NCBI GenBank assembly: GCA_947374865.1
Contig: CANCDR010000007.1
Location: 62,001 to 126,000, forward strand
Direction of reading: 5' to 3'
From: Oxalobacteraceae bacterium
GTDB lineage: Bacteria > Pseudomonadota > Gammaproteobacteria > Burkholderiales > Burkholderiaceae_D
Length of the DNA stretch: 64,000 nt
The notes under the pieces were generated by a model that did not search any database, was not told where the DNA came from, and saw nothing but the letters and a program-made list of their open reading frames with translations. Of this stretch, positions 9,202 to 17,110 are shown in pieces. A program made the translations under genes and the position numbers. The stretch's first letter is position 1; each line of letters starts with the position of its first letter.

Positions 9202-9722
9202 AAAACACCAAACGACTCACTCTACTGATTGCAGTGAGCTGCATTGCCCTGGGCTTGTTTGCCAGCCTGTATAACAAAACGCCCCCCAGCGCACCGCCTG
9301 CGCCGGCCTTACAAGCGCTGCTGGCGGAAACCCTCCCCGACGCGGCAGGTAAATTGCAGCCCCTGGCACAATGGCAGGGCAAAATCCTGGTGATTAATTT
9401 CTGGGCCACCTGGTGCGCACCCTGCGTCAAAGAGATGCCCGCCTTGTCGGCTTTACAAAGCGAATTAGCCGGCAAAAAAATTCATATCATCGGTATCGGC
9501 ATCGATTCTGCCAAGAACGTCGGCGCATTTGCTGACAAATACGCCATCAGTTATCCTCTTTATGTTGCCGGCATGGGGGGTAGTCAGTTTTCCCGCGCAT
9601 TTGGTAATCAGGCGGGTGGCCTGCCTTATACCGTTGTGGTCGGCAGTGATGGTCAAATTCGTAAGACTTATCTCGGCGAATTAGACATTGCCCTCCTGAG
9701 GCGCGATCTTTTAGCACTGTGA
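9198..9722 (+). CDS. TlpA-family periplasmic thiol:disulfide oxidoreductase
   Basis: A 174-residue thioredoxin-fold protein anchored or exported by an N-terminal hydrophobic segment (residues 6-25). The redox motif WATWCAPC places the active-site cysteines at 73 and 76; a cis-Pro loop is present at GGLPYTVVVG. Proteins of this family reduce disulfides in the periplasm, for example during cytochrome c maturation, and a CcsA-like gene lies elsewhere in the window at 23953-24807. The start ATG overlaps the stop of the preceding gene. There is no obvious second cysteine pair. Confidence 0.9.
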   Translation: MKNTKRLTLLIAVSCIALGLFASLYNKTPPSAPPAPALQALLAETLPDAAGKLQPLAQWQGKILVINFWATWCAPCVKEMPALSALQSELAGKKIHIIGIGIDSAKNVGAFADKYAISYPLYVAGMGGSQFSRAFGNQAGGLPYTVVVGSDGQIRKTYLGELDIALLRRDLLAL

Positions 9723-9816
9723 AATTGGGATAGTTCTTGCCAATTCGCGTCATTTAGCGGCAAAATGCCGACATTGTGTTGAGTGCAGTCTAAAACCAGC
9801 TGATCAATCATTCTTC

Positions 9817-9836
9817 AAGCCGGATTAATCCGGCTT
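9817..9836. repeat. Perfect inverted repeat downstream of tlpA-like gene
   Basis: AAGCCGGATTAATCCGGCTT is a perfect 20-base palindrome located 95 bases after the thioredoxin-like stop codon. It could form a short hairpin in RNA, but no T-tract follows on either strand, so it is not a standard intrinsic terminator. It may be a terminator stem of weak type or a protein-binding site. Confidence 0.6.
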
Positions 9837-9930
9837 CCCAAAGCCCCTCTTAACGGCTAATCAAAAAAACACCGCGTTTCGTTATATGTGATTAACTGCT
9901 GTCAAATTCCATTATTTGCGACAATTGTCT

Positions 9931-9936
9931 TATAAT
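9931..9936 (+). promoter_or_regulatory. Candidate -10 element for accBC
   Basis: TATAAT in context TCTTATAATTAGC, 46 bases before the accB ATG, in an AT-rich intergenic stretch. No good -35 is present at 16-18 bases; the best is TTCCAT at 9907-9912. The assignment rests on the perfect -10 hexamer and position alone. Confidence 0.45.
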
Positions 9937-9982
9937 TAGCGCGTTTTACTTTCAACGAATAACCCACTCCGGAGCGTTTCTC

Positions 9983-10438
9983 ATGGATCTACGCAAGCTC
10001 AAGACCCTCATTGACCTGGTCGCAGAATCGGATATCGCCGAATTGGAAGTCACCGAAGGCGAAAGCAAAGTCCGCATCGTCAAGTCCGGTACGGCCGCAC
10101 AACAGCAGATCATGATGATGCCGCATGCCGCCGCCGCGCCAATGGCCGCACCAGCTACATTACCAGCCGCCGCCGTGGTCGCTGATGTAGCTGAAGCGCC
10201 AGCTGGTCATATTGTAAAGTCGCCCATGGTCGGCACCTTTTATCGCTCCTCCGCGCCAGGCTCGCCTGCATTCGTGGAAGTTGGCTCGACCATCAAGGAA
10301 GGTGACACCATCTGTATTATCGAAGCCATGAAGCTGCTCAATGAAATTGATGCAGATGCCAGCGGTGTCATCAAACAGATTTTGGTTGAAAATGGTCAGC
10401 CGGTCGAATTTGGCCAACCCCTGTTCGTCATCGGATAA
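9983..10438 (+). CDS. accB: Biotin carboxyl carrier protein of acetyl-CoA carboxylase
   Basis: A 151-residue protein that carries biotin between the biotin carboxylase and carboxyltransferase subunits in the first step of fatty acid synthesis. The N-terminal helix ([23 protein letters not shown]) is typical. An Ala/Pro linker (about 48-75) leads into the biotinyl domain, with the acceptor Lys117 in EAMKLLNEI and the thumb-bearing segment before it. A ribosome-binding site, CGGAG, precedes the ATG. It is followed 103 bases later by accC, and the pair is almost certainly one operon. Confidence 0.97.
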   Translation: MDLRKLKTLIDLVAESDIAELEVTEGESKVRIVKSGTAAQQQIMMMPHAAAAPMAAPATLPAAAVVADVAEAPAGHIVKSPMVGTFYRSSAPGSPAFVEVGSTIKEGDTICIIEAMKLLNEIDADASGVIKQILVENGQPVEFGQPLFVIG

Positions 10439-10541
10439 GCAGCATCCAGTGCCGGAACAGGTGCGCTGATCCGGTCTTTTGGCTTTCATTCGCAGCTGCG
10501 ATGCGCAGCTTCATTCGCCCACTTTCCACTAGCGTCCAGAC

Positions 10542-11927
10542 ATGTTCGAAAAAATTCTCATCGCCAATCGTGGCGAAATTGCTCTCCGCATCCAGCGCGC
10601 CTGCCGCGAAATGGGCATCAAGACGGTCGTCGTCCATTCCGAAGCCGACCGCGACGCCAAGTATGTCAAGTTGGCCGATGAATCGGTCTGTATCGGTCCT
10701 GCTTCTTCCGCCTTAAGCTACCTTAATATGCCAGCCATCATCAGTGCCGCTGAAGTCACCGATGCGCAGGCCATCCATCCCGGCTACGGCTTCCTTTCAG
10801 AAAACGCCGACTTCGCCGAACGCGTCGAGCAATCTGGTTTTGTTTTCATCGGCCCCCGGCCTGAAACCATCCGCATGATGGGCGATAAGGTCAGTGCCAA
10901 GCAGGCCATGATTAAAGCGGGCGTCCCTTGCGTACCAGGTTCGGAAGGCGCTTTGCCGGAAGATGGCAAAGAGATCATCCGCATTGCCCGCGCCGTTGGC
11001 TACCCCATCATCATCAAGGCCGCCGGCGGCGGCGGCGGACGCGGCATGCGGGTCGTGCATACCGAAGCCGCACTGCTCAATGCCGTCACCATGACCAGAA
11101 CCGAAGCCGGCGCCGCCTTTGGTAATCCGGAAGTCTATATGGAGAAATACCTGGAAAATCCGCGTCACGTGGAAATCCAGATTCTGGCCGATGAATTCAA
11201 AAACGCCATCTGGCTCGGTGAACGCGATTGTTCGATGCAGCGACGCCATCAAAAAGTCATTGAAGAAGCACCGGCAGTCGGCATTCCGCGCAAGATCATC
11301 GAACGCATCGGTGACCGCTGTGCCGAAGCCTGTCGCAAGATGGGTTATCGTGGCGCCGGCACCTTCGAATTTTTGTATGAAAATAATGAGTTCTATTTCA
11401 TCGAGATGAACACCCGCGTTCAGGTCGAGCATCCGGTCACGGAAATGGTGACCGGTGTCGATATCGTGCAAGAGCAGATTCGCATCGCGGCCGGCGAAAA
11501 ATTACGCTTTCGCCAGCGCGATATCGAACTCAAGGGTCACGCGATCGAATGCCGCATCAACGCCGAAGACCCCTTCAAATTTACGCCCTCACCTGGTAAG
11601 CTCACCGCCTGGCACGTTCCCGGCGGGCCTGGCATCCGGGTCGATTCACATGCCTATGCCGGTTATGTTGTACCGCCTCATTATGATTCGATGGTCGGTA
11701 AAGTCATTTCATATGGCGCCACGCGTGAACAGGCGATCCGGCGGATGCAGATCGCCCTCTCCGAGATGGTCGTGGAAGGGATTCTGACCAATATTCCCTT
11801 GCATCGTGAGCTGATGGTGGACGCGCGCTTCATTGAAGGCGGCACCAACATCCATTATCTGGAACAAAAGCTGGCCGATAAGCCGGACTTACCTAAAGAG
11901 TCAAGAAAATCCGCTACCAAAAAGTAA
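10542..11927 (+). CDS. accC: Biotin carboxylase subunit of acetyl-CoA carboxylase
   Basis: A 461-residue ATP-grasp enzyme that carboxylates biotin on AccB using ATP and bicarbonate. It starts [17 protein letters not shown], the classical N-terminus. The glycine-rich ATP loop [13 protein letters not shown] lies near residues 160-172, and the ATP-grasp segments [17 protein letters not shown] follow around 285-305. Its length is slightly more than the about 449 residues of the E. coli enzyme, the excess being a Lys/Ser-rich C-terminal tail. It lies downstream of accB and 36 bases upstream of prmA. Confidence 0.97.
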   Translation: MFEKILIANRGEIALRIQRACREMGIKTVVVHSEADRDAKYVKLADESVCIGPASSALSYLNMPAIISAAEVTDAQAIHPGYGFLSENADFAERVEQSGFVFIGPRPETIRMMGDKVSAKQAMIKAGVPCVPGSEGALPEDGKEIIRIARAVGYPIIIKAAGGGGGRGMRVVHTEAALLNAVTMTRTEAGAAFGNPEVYMEKYLENPRHVEIQILADEFKNAIWLGERDCSMQRRHQKVIEEAPAVGIPRKIIERIGDRCAEACRKMGYRGAGTFEFLYENNEFYFIEMNTRVQVEHPVTEMVTGVDIVQEQIRIAAGEKLRFRQRDIELKGHAIECRINAEDPFKFTPSPGKLTAWHVPGGPGIRVDSHAYAGYVVPPHYDSMVGKVISYGATREQAIRRMQIALSEMVVEGILTNIPLHRELMVDARFIEGGTNIHYLEQKLADKPDLPKESRKSATKK

Positions 11928-11963
11928 GTTCGATCATCGTCAGGCCAAAGCAAGGAAGCACGC

Positions 11964-12884
11964 ATGAGCTGGAATGAAGTGATTATCGAAGTCGCACGCG
12001 ATCAGGCGGAAAATCTTTCCGATGCCTTGATGGATTGCGGCGCGTTGTCGGTGTCGGTAGAAGATGCCGACGAAGGTACGGACGCCGAACGCCCCCTGTT
12101 CGGCGAGCCCGGCATGGCCATCGAACAAGCCGCCTGGAACCGCAGCCGTGTGGTGGCCTTATTGGCCGTCGAGATCGACCATGCTGCGCTGGTCAACGAG
12201 GCCGCACAGATCTGCAGCATCGATCCGCACACCCTGCTCTATACGCTGCGGGCTGTTGCTGAACAGGATTGGGTCCGGTTGACGCAATCGCAATTCGAAC
12301 CCATCCATATCGGACAAAATATCTGGGTCGTACCCAGCTGGCATGCAGCGCCCGATCCGCAGGCACTGGTAATGGAACTTGACCCCGGTCTGGCTTTCGG
12401 CACGGGCAGCCACGCGACGACCCGATTGTGCATGGAGTGGCTGGAATTAAACACCCAGCACGGCTGCTCGGTTCTGGACTATGGCTGTGGTTCAGGGATT
12501 CTGGCCATGGTCGCCAAAAAATGTGGCGCCGGACAGGTGGTCGGCATCGACATCGATCCACAGGCAATCGAATCAGCCCGCTTTAACAGTGAACGCAATG
12601 CCTGCGAGATAGCGTACTTCCTGCCGGATGACTACGGAACGAGCAACGGACCTGAATTTTTTGATATTGTGGTGGCGAATATTCTCTCGAGTCCCTTAAA
12701 ACTCATGGCGCCGATGCTCGCCCATCGTCTAGCCGCCGACGGAGCACTGGTACTCTCAGGCGTACTGGAACGGCAGGCTGATGAAGTCATCGCCGCTTAT
12801 GCGCCCTTCATCAGCTTGTCGGTCTGGGCGCAGCGTGATGGCTGGGTTGCCTTGTCAGGTCGACTGGAAACTGCTGGCGGATAA
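11964..12884 (+). CDS. prmA: Ribosomal protein L11 methyltransferase
   Basis: A 306-residue SAM-dependent methyltransferase that trimethylates ribosomal protein L11. The N-terminal substrate-recognition domain is followed by [13 protein letters not shown] (141-153), diagnostic for PrmA, then the SAM-binding loop [11 protein letters not shown] (170-180) and the [10 protein letters not shown] acidic loop. The active-site motif reads VANILSSPL. It lies directly after accBC and two bases before the next gene, so it is probably part of the same transcription unit. Confidence 0.96.
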   Translation: MSWNEVIIEVARDQAENLSDALMDCGALSVSVEDADEGTDAERPLFGEPGMAIEQAAWNRSRVVALLAVEIDHAALVNEAAQICSIDPHTLLYTLRAVAEQDWVRLTQSQFEPIHIGQNIWVVPSWHAAPDPQALVMELDPGLAFGTGSHATTRLCMEWLELNTQHGCSVLDYGCGSGILAMVAKKCGAGQVVGIDIDPQAIESARFNSERNACEIAYFLPDDYGTSNGPEFFDIVVANILSSPLKLMAPMLAHRLAADGALVLSGVLERQADEVIAAYAPFISLSVWAQRDGWVALSGRLETAGG

Positions 12885-12886
12885 AC

Positions 12887-13807
12887 ATGGCGCTCACCAC
12901 ACAGTGTCCGCATTGTGCCACCAGCTTTCGGGTCGCCAGCGACCAATTGAAACTGCGTGCCGGTCTGGTTCGCTGCGGCGCCTGCGATGGCGTCTTCAAC
13001 GCCCTTGATCATTTGCTGCCCGAGGATTCACGCGCGGCAGAACAAGAACTGCACAATACCCCACAGCCTGACGCCGCACAGGCAATGCCCGAGGAACTAC
13101 AGCGTCTCCCTGAGCCGGAGCCGGAGCCGGAGCCGGAAACTGAAACAGGTCACGAACCAGAGCGGGTTGACGATTTTTTTCTTGACCTTAACGAACCTGC
13201 CAAGAACCCGGATGTACCCGATGTACCGGATGTACCGGATGTACCGGATGTACCGGATGCACCTGCCATGTCTTTCGACGAAGAGCCCGGATTCGTTATT
13301 CGTGCGCGCCAATTAAAACGCTTTTCCCGCTTCATAAGCTTGGCGCTCATGAGCGGATCAGTACTGCTGGCTATGGGCGCGATTTTGCAAGCTGCATTCA
13401 CCTTTCGCGATCCGCTCGCGCTTGCCGTCCCGCAGGCCAAACCGCTTCTCATGCAGATGTGCGACCTGCTCGACTGTCAGATTGGCTTGTCAGCGCAAAT
13501 CAATGCCATCAACGTTGAGTCTGCCGAGATGCAGCCATCGGAGAGCGAGAAAGATCGTTTTATACTGACTGTCCTGATGCGTAACAGGAGCAATAAAGCA
13601 CAGGCCTGGCCCCATCTGGAACTGAGTCTGAATGATGGTGATGATAAAACCGTATCGCGCAAAGTCATCAAACCCGAGAGTTATCTGCGCTCCGCCGCCG
13701 AAGTAAAGCAGGGCCTGGCAGCCAACAGCGAACACAGCATCAAACTGACATTGGAGACGCGGCTATTTCAGCCTGAAGGCTATCGAGTGATGTTGTTTTA
13801 TCCCTGA
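12887..13807 (+). CDS. Zinc-ribbon/DUF3426 membrane protein with tandem Glu-Pro and Val-Pro-Asp repeats
   Basis: A 306-residue protein of the MJ0042 zinc-finger plus DUF3426 type common in betaproteobacteria. The N-terminal zinc ribbon has two CxxC knuckles (C7/C10 and C30/C33). A low-complexity acidic linker contains (EP)n from a six-base GAGCCG repeat and (VPD)n from a nine-base GATGTACCG repeat. One membrane segment follows (about 148-170, SLALMSGSVLLAMGAIL), and the C-terminal periplasmic DUF3426 domain is predicted beta-rich. The function of the family is unknown. The stop of prmA lies two bases upstream. Confidence 0.88.
   Translation: MALTTQCPHCATSFRVASDQLKLRAGLVRCGACDGVFNALDHLLPEDSRAAEQELHNTPQPDAAQAMPEELQRLPEPEPEPEPETETGHEPERVDDFFLDLNEPAKNPDVPDVPDVPDVPDVPDAPAMSFDEEPGFVIRARQLKRFSRFISLALMSGSVLLAMGAILQAAFTFRDPLALAVPQAKPLLMQMCDLLDCQIGLSAQINAINVESAEMQPSESEKDRFILTVLMRNRSNKAQAWPHLELSLNDGDDKTVSRKVIKPESYLRSAAEVKQGLAANSEHSIKLTLETRLFQPEGYRVMLFYP
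13112..13135. repeat. Six-base tandem repeat inside the zinc-ribbon gene
   Basis: Four perfect copies of GAGCCG, encoding (EP)4 in the acidic linker of the protein. Gain or loss of units keeps the frame and changes linker length only. Confidence 0.9.
13211..13264. repeat. Nine-base tandem repeat inside the zinc-ribbon gene
   Basis: Four perfect copies of GATGTACCG (13220-13255) flanked by one variant copy on each side (GATGTACCC and GATGCACCT). The unit encodes Asp-Val-Pro, and copy-number changes stay in frame. Confidence 0.92.
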
Positions 13808-13844
13808 ACTGACCGCAGTATAAGGATCCGCTAATAAGGATCAG

Positions 13845-14387
13845 CTAAGCCAGCATGCTGATCAAATACGTCGTCACATGCATGCCTATACGGAGCAGAA
13901 CCAGGGCCACCAAGGGCGACAAATCCAAATTGCCAATCAAAGGAACGACGCGCCGCAAGGGCGCAAGCAGCGGTTCGTTGAGCGCGTCGACAAAGGGCGC
14001 CAGCGGTGCATGAGGATTAACCCAGCTAAACAGTGCACCAATCAAAATCAATCCGGTGAGACCGTAAAATATCCATTCTGTCAGACGCAATAGTGACCAG
14101 GCCAAAATGGTTTGTCCTGACAGCGGACCGGCAAAGATCAATTCAATCGCAGTCGCGACGACGGCGATCAAAAAAGCGCCGATCAAACTCGCCCAGTCAT
14201 ACCCACCTACTCCCGGAAATACGCGTCGCAACGGTCGTACCAGCCAATCGGTCATCTGGAAGATAAATTGCGACAGCGAAGCCGGCGGTCGCACACGTAC
14301 CACCTGCATCCAAAAACGCAGCAACAATACGCCAGCAACAACGCTCGCGGCAGTACCGACAATGAGTGAAACGATTTGAGGTAACAA
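13845..14387 (-). CDS. YggT family integral membrane protein
   Basis: A 180-residue protein with two copies of the YggT module and about four membrane segments (for example VSLIVGTAASVVAGVLLLRFW and IFYGLTGLILIGALFSWVN). The motif NPHAPLAPFVDALNEPLLAPLRRVVP is the usual YggT loop, and the same theme recurs in the first half (WLVRPLRRVFP). The role in bacteria is not settled; osmotic stress and envelope functions have been suggested. The start is a TTG with ribosome-binding site GGAGAG seven bases upstream. The strong terminator of the histone-like gene lies just upstream. Confidence 0.88.
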   Translation of the reverse strand: MLPQIVSLIVGTAASVVAGVLLLRFWMQVVRVRPPASLSQFIFQMTDWLVRPLRRVFPGVGGYDWASLIGAFLIAVVATAIELIFAGPLSGQTILAWSLLRLTEWIFYGLTGLILIGALFSWVNPHAPLAPFVDALNEPLLAPLRRVVPLIGNLDLSPLVALVLLRIGMHVTTYLISMLA

Positions 14388-14399
14388 AGTGTGCTCTCC

Positions 14400-14438
14400 A
14401 AAAAAAAACCGCTGTACGACCTAAGGTCTTACAGCGGG
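14400..14438 (-). terminator. Intrinsic terminator of the histone H1-like gene
   Basis: On the minus strand CCGCTGTAAGACC pairs with GGTCGTACAGCGG across a TTA loop and is followed by nine T residues. It ends transcription of the Ala/Lys-rich gene before yggT. Confidence 0.92.
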
Positions 14439-14479
14439 ATTTTGCCTGACTTTCGTCAAGCTTCCAAGCGAACCTGGAT

Positions 14480-15157
14480 TTACGGACGTGTGCCAGTAGG
14501 GAACGGCCATGCTGCTGCCGGGCTCAATACTGTTTTCACAGCCACTGGTGCTGCTGCTGCCGGCTTTGCTGCAACTGGCTTGGCTGCTGCTTTTTTAGCG
14601 ACTGGCTTCTTCGCTGCTGGCTTCGCTGCTGGCTTTGCTGCTGGCTTGGCTGCTGCTTTTTTAGCGACGGGCTTCTTCGCTACTGGCTTGGCTGCTGCTT
14701 TTTTAGCGACGGGCTTCTTCGCTACTGGCTTCGCTGCTGCTTTTTTAGCGACTGGCTTCGCTGCTGCTTTTTTAGCGACTGGCTTTTTAGCAACTGCTTT
14801 TTTGGCCACTGGCTTCTTGGCTACGGCCTTTTTAGCGACTGGCTTTTTAGCGACGGCTTTTTTGGCCACTGGCTTCTTGGCGACGGCCTTTTTAGCGACT
14901 GGCTTTTTAGCGACGGCTTTTTTAGCCACTGGCTTCTTGGCTACGGCCTTTTTAGCTGCTGGCTTAGCTGCTGCTTTTTTAGCGACTGGCTTTTTAGCGG
15001 CGGCTTTTTTGGCTGCTGGCTTCGCTGCTGCCTTTTTGGCGACTGGCTTAGCTGCTGCTTTTTTAGCGACTACTTTTTTAGCCACGACGGGCTTTTTAAC
15101 TTCTGCTTTTTTAGCGGCCGGTTTTTTGGCTGCTTTTTTCTTTGTTGCTGTTGCCAT
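14480..15157 (-). CDS. Histone H1-like Ala/Lys-rich DNA-binding protein
   Basis: A 225-residue, extremely basic protein composed almost wholly of Lys, Ala, Pro and Val. After a short N-terminus ([20 protein letters not shown]) it is a chain of KKPVAKK, KKAVAKK and KKAAAK units, many falling into a ten-residue period. It ends with a non-repetitive tail ([16 protein letters not shown]). It resembles the C-terminal tail of histone H1 and bacterial AlgP/BpH1-type nucleoid proteins, which bind DNA non-specifically. An AGGAG ribosome-binding site lies eight bases before the ATG. The repeat makes the gene prone to length change between strains and to assembly error. A 22-base palindrome and other inverted repeats lie upstream. 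Confidence 0.9.
   Translation of the reverse strand: MATATKKKAAKKPAAKKAEVKKPVVAKKVVAKKAAAKPVAKKAAAKPAAKKAAAKKPVAKKAAAKPAAKKAVAKKPVAKKAVAKKPVAKKAVAKKPVAKKAVAKKPVAKKAVAKKPVAKKAVAKKPVAKKAAAKPVAKKAAAKPVAKKPVAKKAAAKPVAKKPVAKKAAAKPAAKPAAKPAAKKPVAKKAAAKPVAAKPAAAAPVAVKTVLSPAAAWPFPTGTRP
14560..15110. repeat. Long imperfect tandem repeat inside the histone-like gene
   Basis: Repeated blocks of about 15 and 30 bases (variants of TTTTTAGCGACTGGCTT on the plus strand) encode the [10 protein letters not shown] units. The block from about 14,780 to 14,960 is the most regular, with a 30-base period. Slipped-strand changes in multiples of 15 or 30 bases would remain in frame. Confidence 0.88.
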
Positions 15158-15212
15158 TTTGTTTCTCCTTCACGTGATGGAAAAAATCAAGCTTCTTAAG
15201 TTGGAAACCCGC

Positions 15213-15234
15213 AGTACACATCGCGATGTGCACT
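15213..15234. promoter_or_regulatory. 22-base near-perfect palindrome upstream of the histone-like gene
   Basis: AGTACACATCGCGATGTGCACT is symmetrical except for one base pair and lies 56 bases before the histone-like start codon. Its position fits an operator for that gene, though no regulator can be named. Confidence 0.5.
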
Positions 15235-15419
15235 ACGAATTATTCATCGGAACAAGCTAAAGTATGCATGCTCTAATGAATTCGGTACCGGCTGAACTGC
15301 TGCATTTCATCTTGCTGCAGTACTTCAGCCCACCATGACCAGTTCCCGGACTACCCTGCGCGGCTGCCAACGGCGCCGCGAACATGGCGTTAATCCGAAT
15401 TGACTAAACTGCTCTGGCC

Positions 15420-15449
15420 AAAAAAAACGCTGGCATGCTGGCCAGCGTT
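15420..15449 (-). terminator. Intrinsic terminator (distal of two)
   Basis: On the minus strand AACGCTGGC pairs with GCCAGCGTT around a six-base loop and is followed by eight T residues. It stands 34 bases beyond another minus-strand terminator. Confidence 0.88.
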
Positions 15450-15482
15450 GGTATTCTGTTTTTGGACTGCCATCGATTTTTT

Positions 15483-15528
15483 AAAAGAAAACGCCACCAT
15501 ACTCGATAACATCGAGTGCGGTGGCGTT
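15483..15528 (-). terminator. Intrinsic terminator (proximal of two)
   Basis: On the minus strand AACGCCAC pairs with GTGGCGTT, with an inner helix ACTCGAT/ATCGAGT, and is followed by TTTTCTTTT. It lies about 260 bases downstream of the nrdB stop and could end the nrdAB transcript or a small RNA. Confidence 0.85.
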
Positions 15529-15630
15529 GAAAAAATAGATCGAAATGGTCGTCTACTGTCCATTAAATTTGGTGATCGCTTTCAGTTTTGCCAGTCGTTT
15601 CACGACATCTTCTAGGTCGACTGTTGTTTA

Positions 15631-15720
15631 TTACTGCTCTGAATCCGAAATATACTCTTGAAACGGTGTAAGTAAAACAGCTTTTTTTAAATTTGCATTA
15701 TTAAGCTGCTTTATTTTCAC
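15631..15720 (-). CDS. Possible small protein of 29 residues
   Basis: A short open frame from GTG to TAA on the same strand as nrdB, 68 bases beyond its stop and upstream of two terminators. The peptide MKIKQLNNANLKKAVLLTP continues for ten more residues (FQEYISDSEQ). Composition is plausible for a soluble or surface-associated peptide. However, there is no clear ribosome-binding site, only an A-rich run before the GTG, and short open frames arise by chance. I do not recognise a family. Confidence 0.25.
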   Translation of the reverse strand: MKIKQLNNANLKKAVLLTPFQEYISDSEQ

Positions 15721-15724
15721 TTTT

Positions 15725-15768
15725 TTTTATCTAACGGATCGTCGAACTGCGCGATCCGTTAGATAAAA
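15725..15768. repeat. 17-base-arm perfect inverted repeat 3' of nrdB
   Basis: TTTTATCTAACGGATCG and its exact complement CGATCCGTTAGATAAAA flank a ten-base loop, beginning 20 bases after the nrdB stop. On the nrdB-sense strand the hairpin is followed by A residues rather than T, so it is not a canonical terminator. A 3' RNA-stabilising hairpin is one possibility. Confidence 0.8.
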
Positions 15769-15788
15769 CCGACCTGATGATTCCTGTT

Positions 15789-16988
15789 TTATTCCCAGTT
15801 CAGCGCACCGCCAGTTTGATATTCGATGACGCGCGTCTCGAAAAAATTACGTTCTTTTTTCAGGTCGATCATCTCGCTCATCCACGGGAAAGGGTTCTCT
15901 TCCTGTGCAAACATCGGATCAAGTCCAATCTGCTGTGCGCGGCGATTTGCGATGAAGCGCAGATAGCCTTTGAACATCGGCGCATTCAAACCGAGCACAC
16001 CTCGAGGCATTGTATCTTCAGCATAACGATACTCTAACTCGACTGCGCGTAAAAACAACGCTTTGATCTCTTCGCGGAACTCGGCAGTCCACAGATGCGG
16101 GTTTTCGAGTTTGATCGTGTTGATCAAATCGATGCCGAAATTGCAGTGCATGGACTCGTCACGCAAAATGTACTGGTACTGTTCCGCCGCACCCATCATC
16201 TTGTTCTGCCGACCCAGCGCCAGAATTTGTGTGAAGCCAACATAGAAAAACAGACCTTCCATCAAACAGGCGAAGACGATCAGCGACTTCAGCAAGGCCT
16301 GATCGGTCTCCTGCGTGCCGGTCTTGAATTCGGGATCAGTCAGGACATTGATGAAGGGGATCAGAAACTGATCCTTGTCGCGGATCGACTCGACTTCGTT
16401 GTAAGCGTTAAAAACTTCGCTTTCGTCGAGTCCGAGCGATTCCACAATATATTGATAGGCGTGGGTGTGAATCGCCTCTTCAAAGGCCTGACGCAGCAAA
16501 TACTGGCGGCACTCAGGTGCCGTGATGTGACGGTAAGTACCCAGAACGATATTGTTGGCGGCCAGTGAGTCGGCGGTCACAAAGAACCCCAGATTGCGCG
16601 TTACCAGACGGCGCTCGTCGTCCGTCAAACCATTCGGATTTTTCCACAGCTCGATATCGCGCTGCATGTTGATCTCTTGCGGCATCCAGTGGTTAGCGCA
16701 GCCGGCCAAGTATTTATCCCATGCCCATTTATATTTGAAAGGCACCAGCTGATTCACGTCGGTCTTGCCGTTGATAATGCGCTTATCCGCAGCATCCACG
16801 CGCTTGGCCGTTGTTTCTCCGGCATTGACTGGTGCAGGCTTGGCGACCAGTCCTGGCGGTAGGGCGATATCGCTTTGCACGCTCGACAAGGTGGTACGGG
16901 CAGCGACTGCCTGCTGTAGATCCAGCCCACGCGCAGGCATTGGCTGCGGAGCAGATACCGGCATTACTTCGTCATCCCAACTAATCAT
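15789..16988 (-). CDS. nrdB: Ribonucleoside-diphosphate reductase class Ia, beta subunit
   Basis: A 399-residue R2 protein that houses the di-iron/tyrosyl radical cofactor used by NrdA to reduce ribonucleotides. The helix EAIHTHAY has the metal ligands Glu171 and His174 and the expected radical Tyr178; a second ligand pair lies in [13 protein letters not shown]. The first 75 residues are a variable, Pro/Ala-rich extension not seen in E. coli NrdB but common in betaproteobacteria. It follows nrdA after 122 bases that contain a hairpin, and both should be in the NrdR-controlled transcript. Confidence 0.96.
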   Translation of the reverse strand: MISWDDEVMPVSAPQPMPARGLDLQQAVAARTTLSSVQSDIALPPGLVAKPAPVNAGETTAKRVDAADKRIINGKTDVNQLVPFKYKWAWDKYLAGCANHWMPQEINMQRDIELWKNPNGLTDDERRLVTRNLGFFVTADSLAANNIVLGTYRHITAPECRQYLLRQAFEEAIHTHAYQYIVESLGLDESEVFNAYNEVESIRDKDQFLIPFINVLTDPEFKTGTQETDQALLKSLIVFACLMEGLFFYVGFTQILALGRQNKMMGAAEQYQYILRDESMHCNFGIDLINTIKLENPHLWTAEFREEIKALFLRAVELEYRYAEDTMPRGVLGLNAPMFKGYLRFIANRRAQQIGLDPMFAQEENPFPWMSEMIDLKKERNFFETRVIEYQTGGALNWE

Positions 16989-17020
16989 GTCTATTCCTTC
17001 GATGATTCATTATTTTTTCT

Positions 17021-17054
17021 CTACCGTTGCGGGCTGACTGGCCTGCAACGGTAG
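17021..17054. repeat. Inverted repeat between nrdA and nrdB
   Basis: CTACCGTTGC and GCAACGGTAG form a perfect ten-base stem with a 14-base loop in the nrdA-nrdB spacer. No T-tract follows. It may tune relative expression of the two subunits by RNA processing or partial termination. Confidence 0.7.
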
Positions 17055-17110
17055 GGCTGTTCTTTCACTATTCGTGCGGTGTTCTTGCCATCTGACGCGC
17101 AGTGTAGTCG

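Larger units (their letters stand above)
15158..15788. other. 631-base region between the histone-like gene and nrdB
   Basis: No conventional gene. It contains the histone-gene leader with a 22-base palindrome (15213-15234), a weaker inverted repeat (GGCTGAA...TTCAGCC, about 15290-15331), two minus-strand intrinsic terminators (15420-15449 and 15483-15528), a possible 29-codon open frame (15631-15720) and a 17-base-arm perfect inverted repeat (15725-15768). Two terminators in a row on the same strand suggest at least one short transcript is made here in addition to the nrdB mRNA. Confidence 0.7.

Noticed and set aside
14391-15260. Plus-strand frame of 289 residues across the histone-like gene
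   Set aside because: It is the complement of the Lys/Ala repeats (giving Ala/Phe/Leu/Thr repeats) and has no family match; the minus strand has the ribosome-binding site and terminator.
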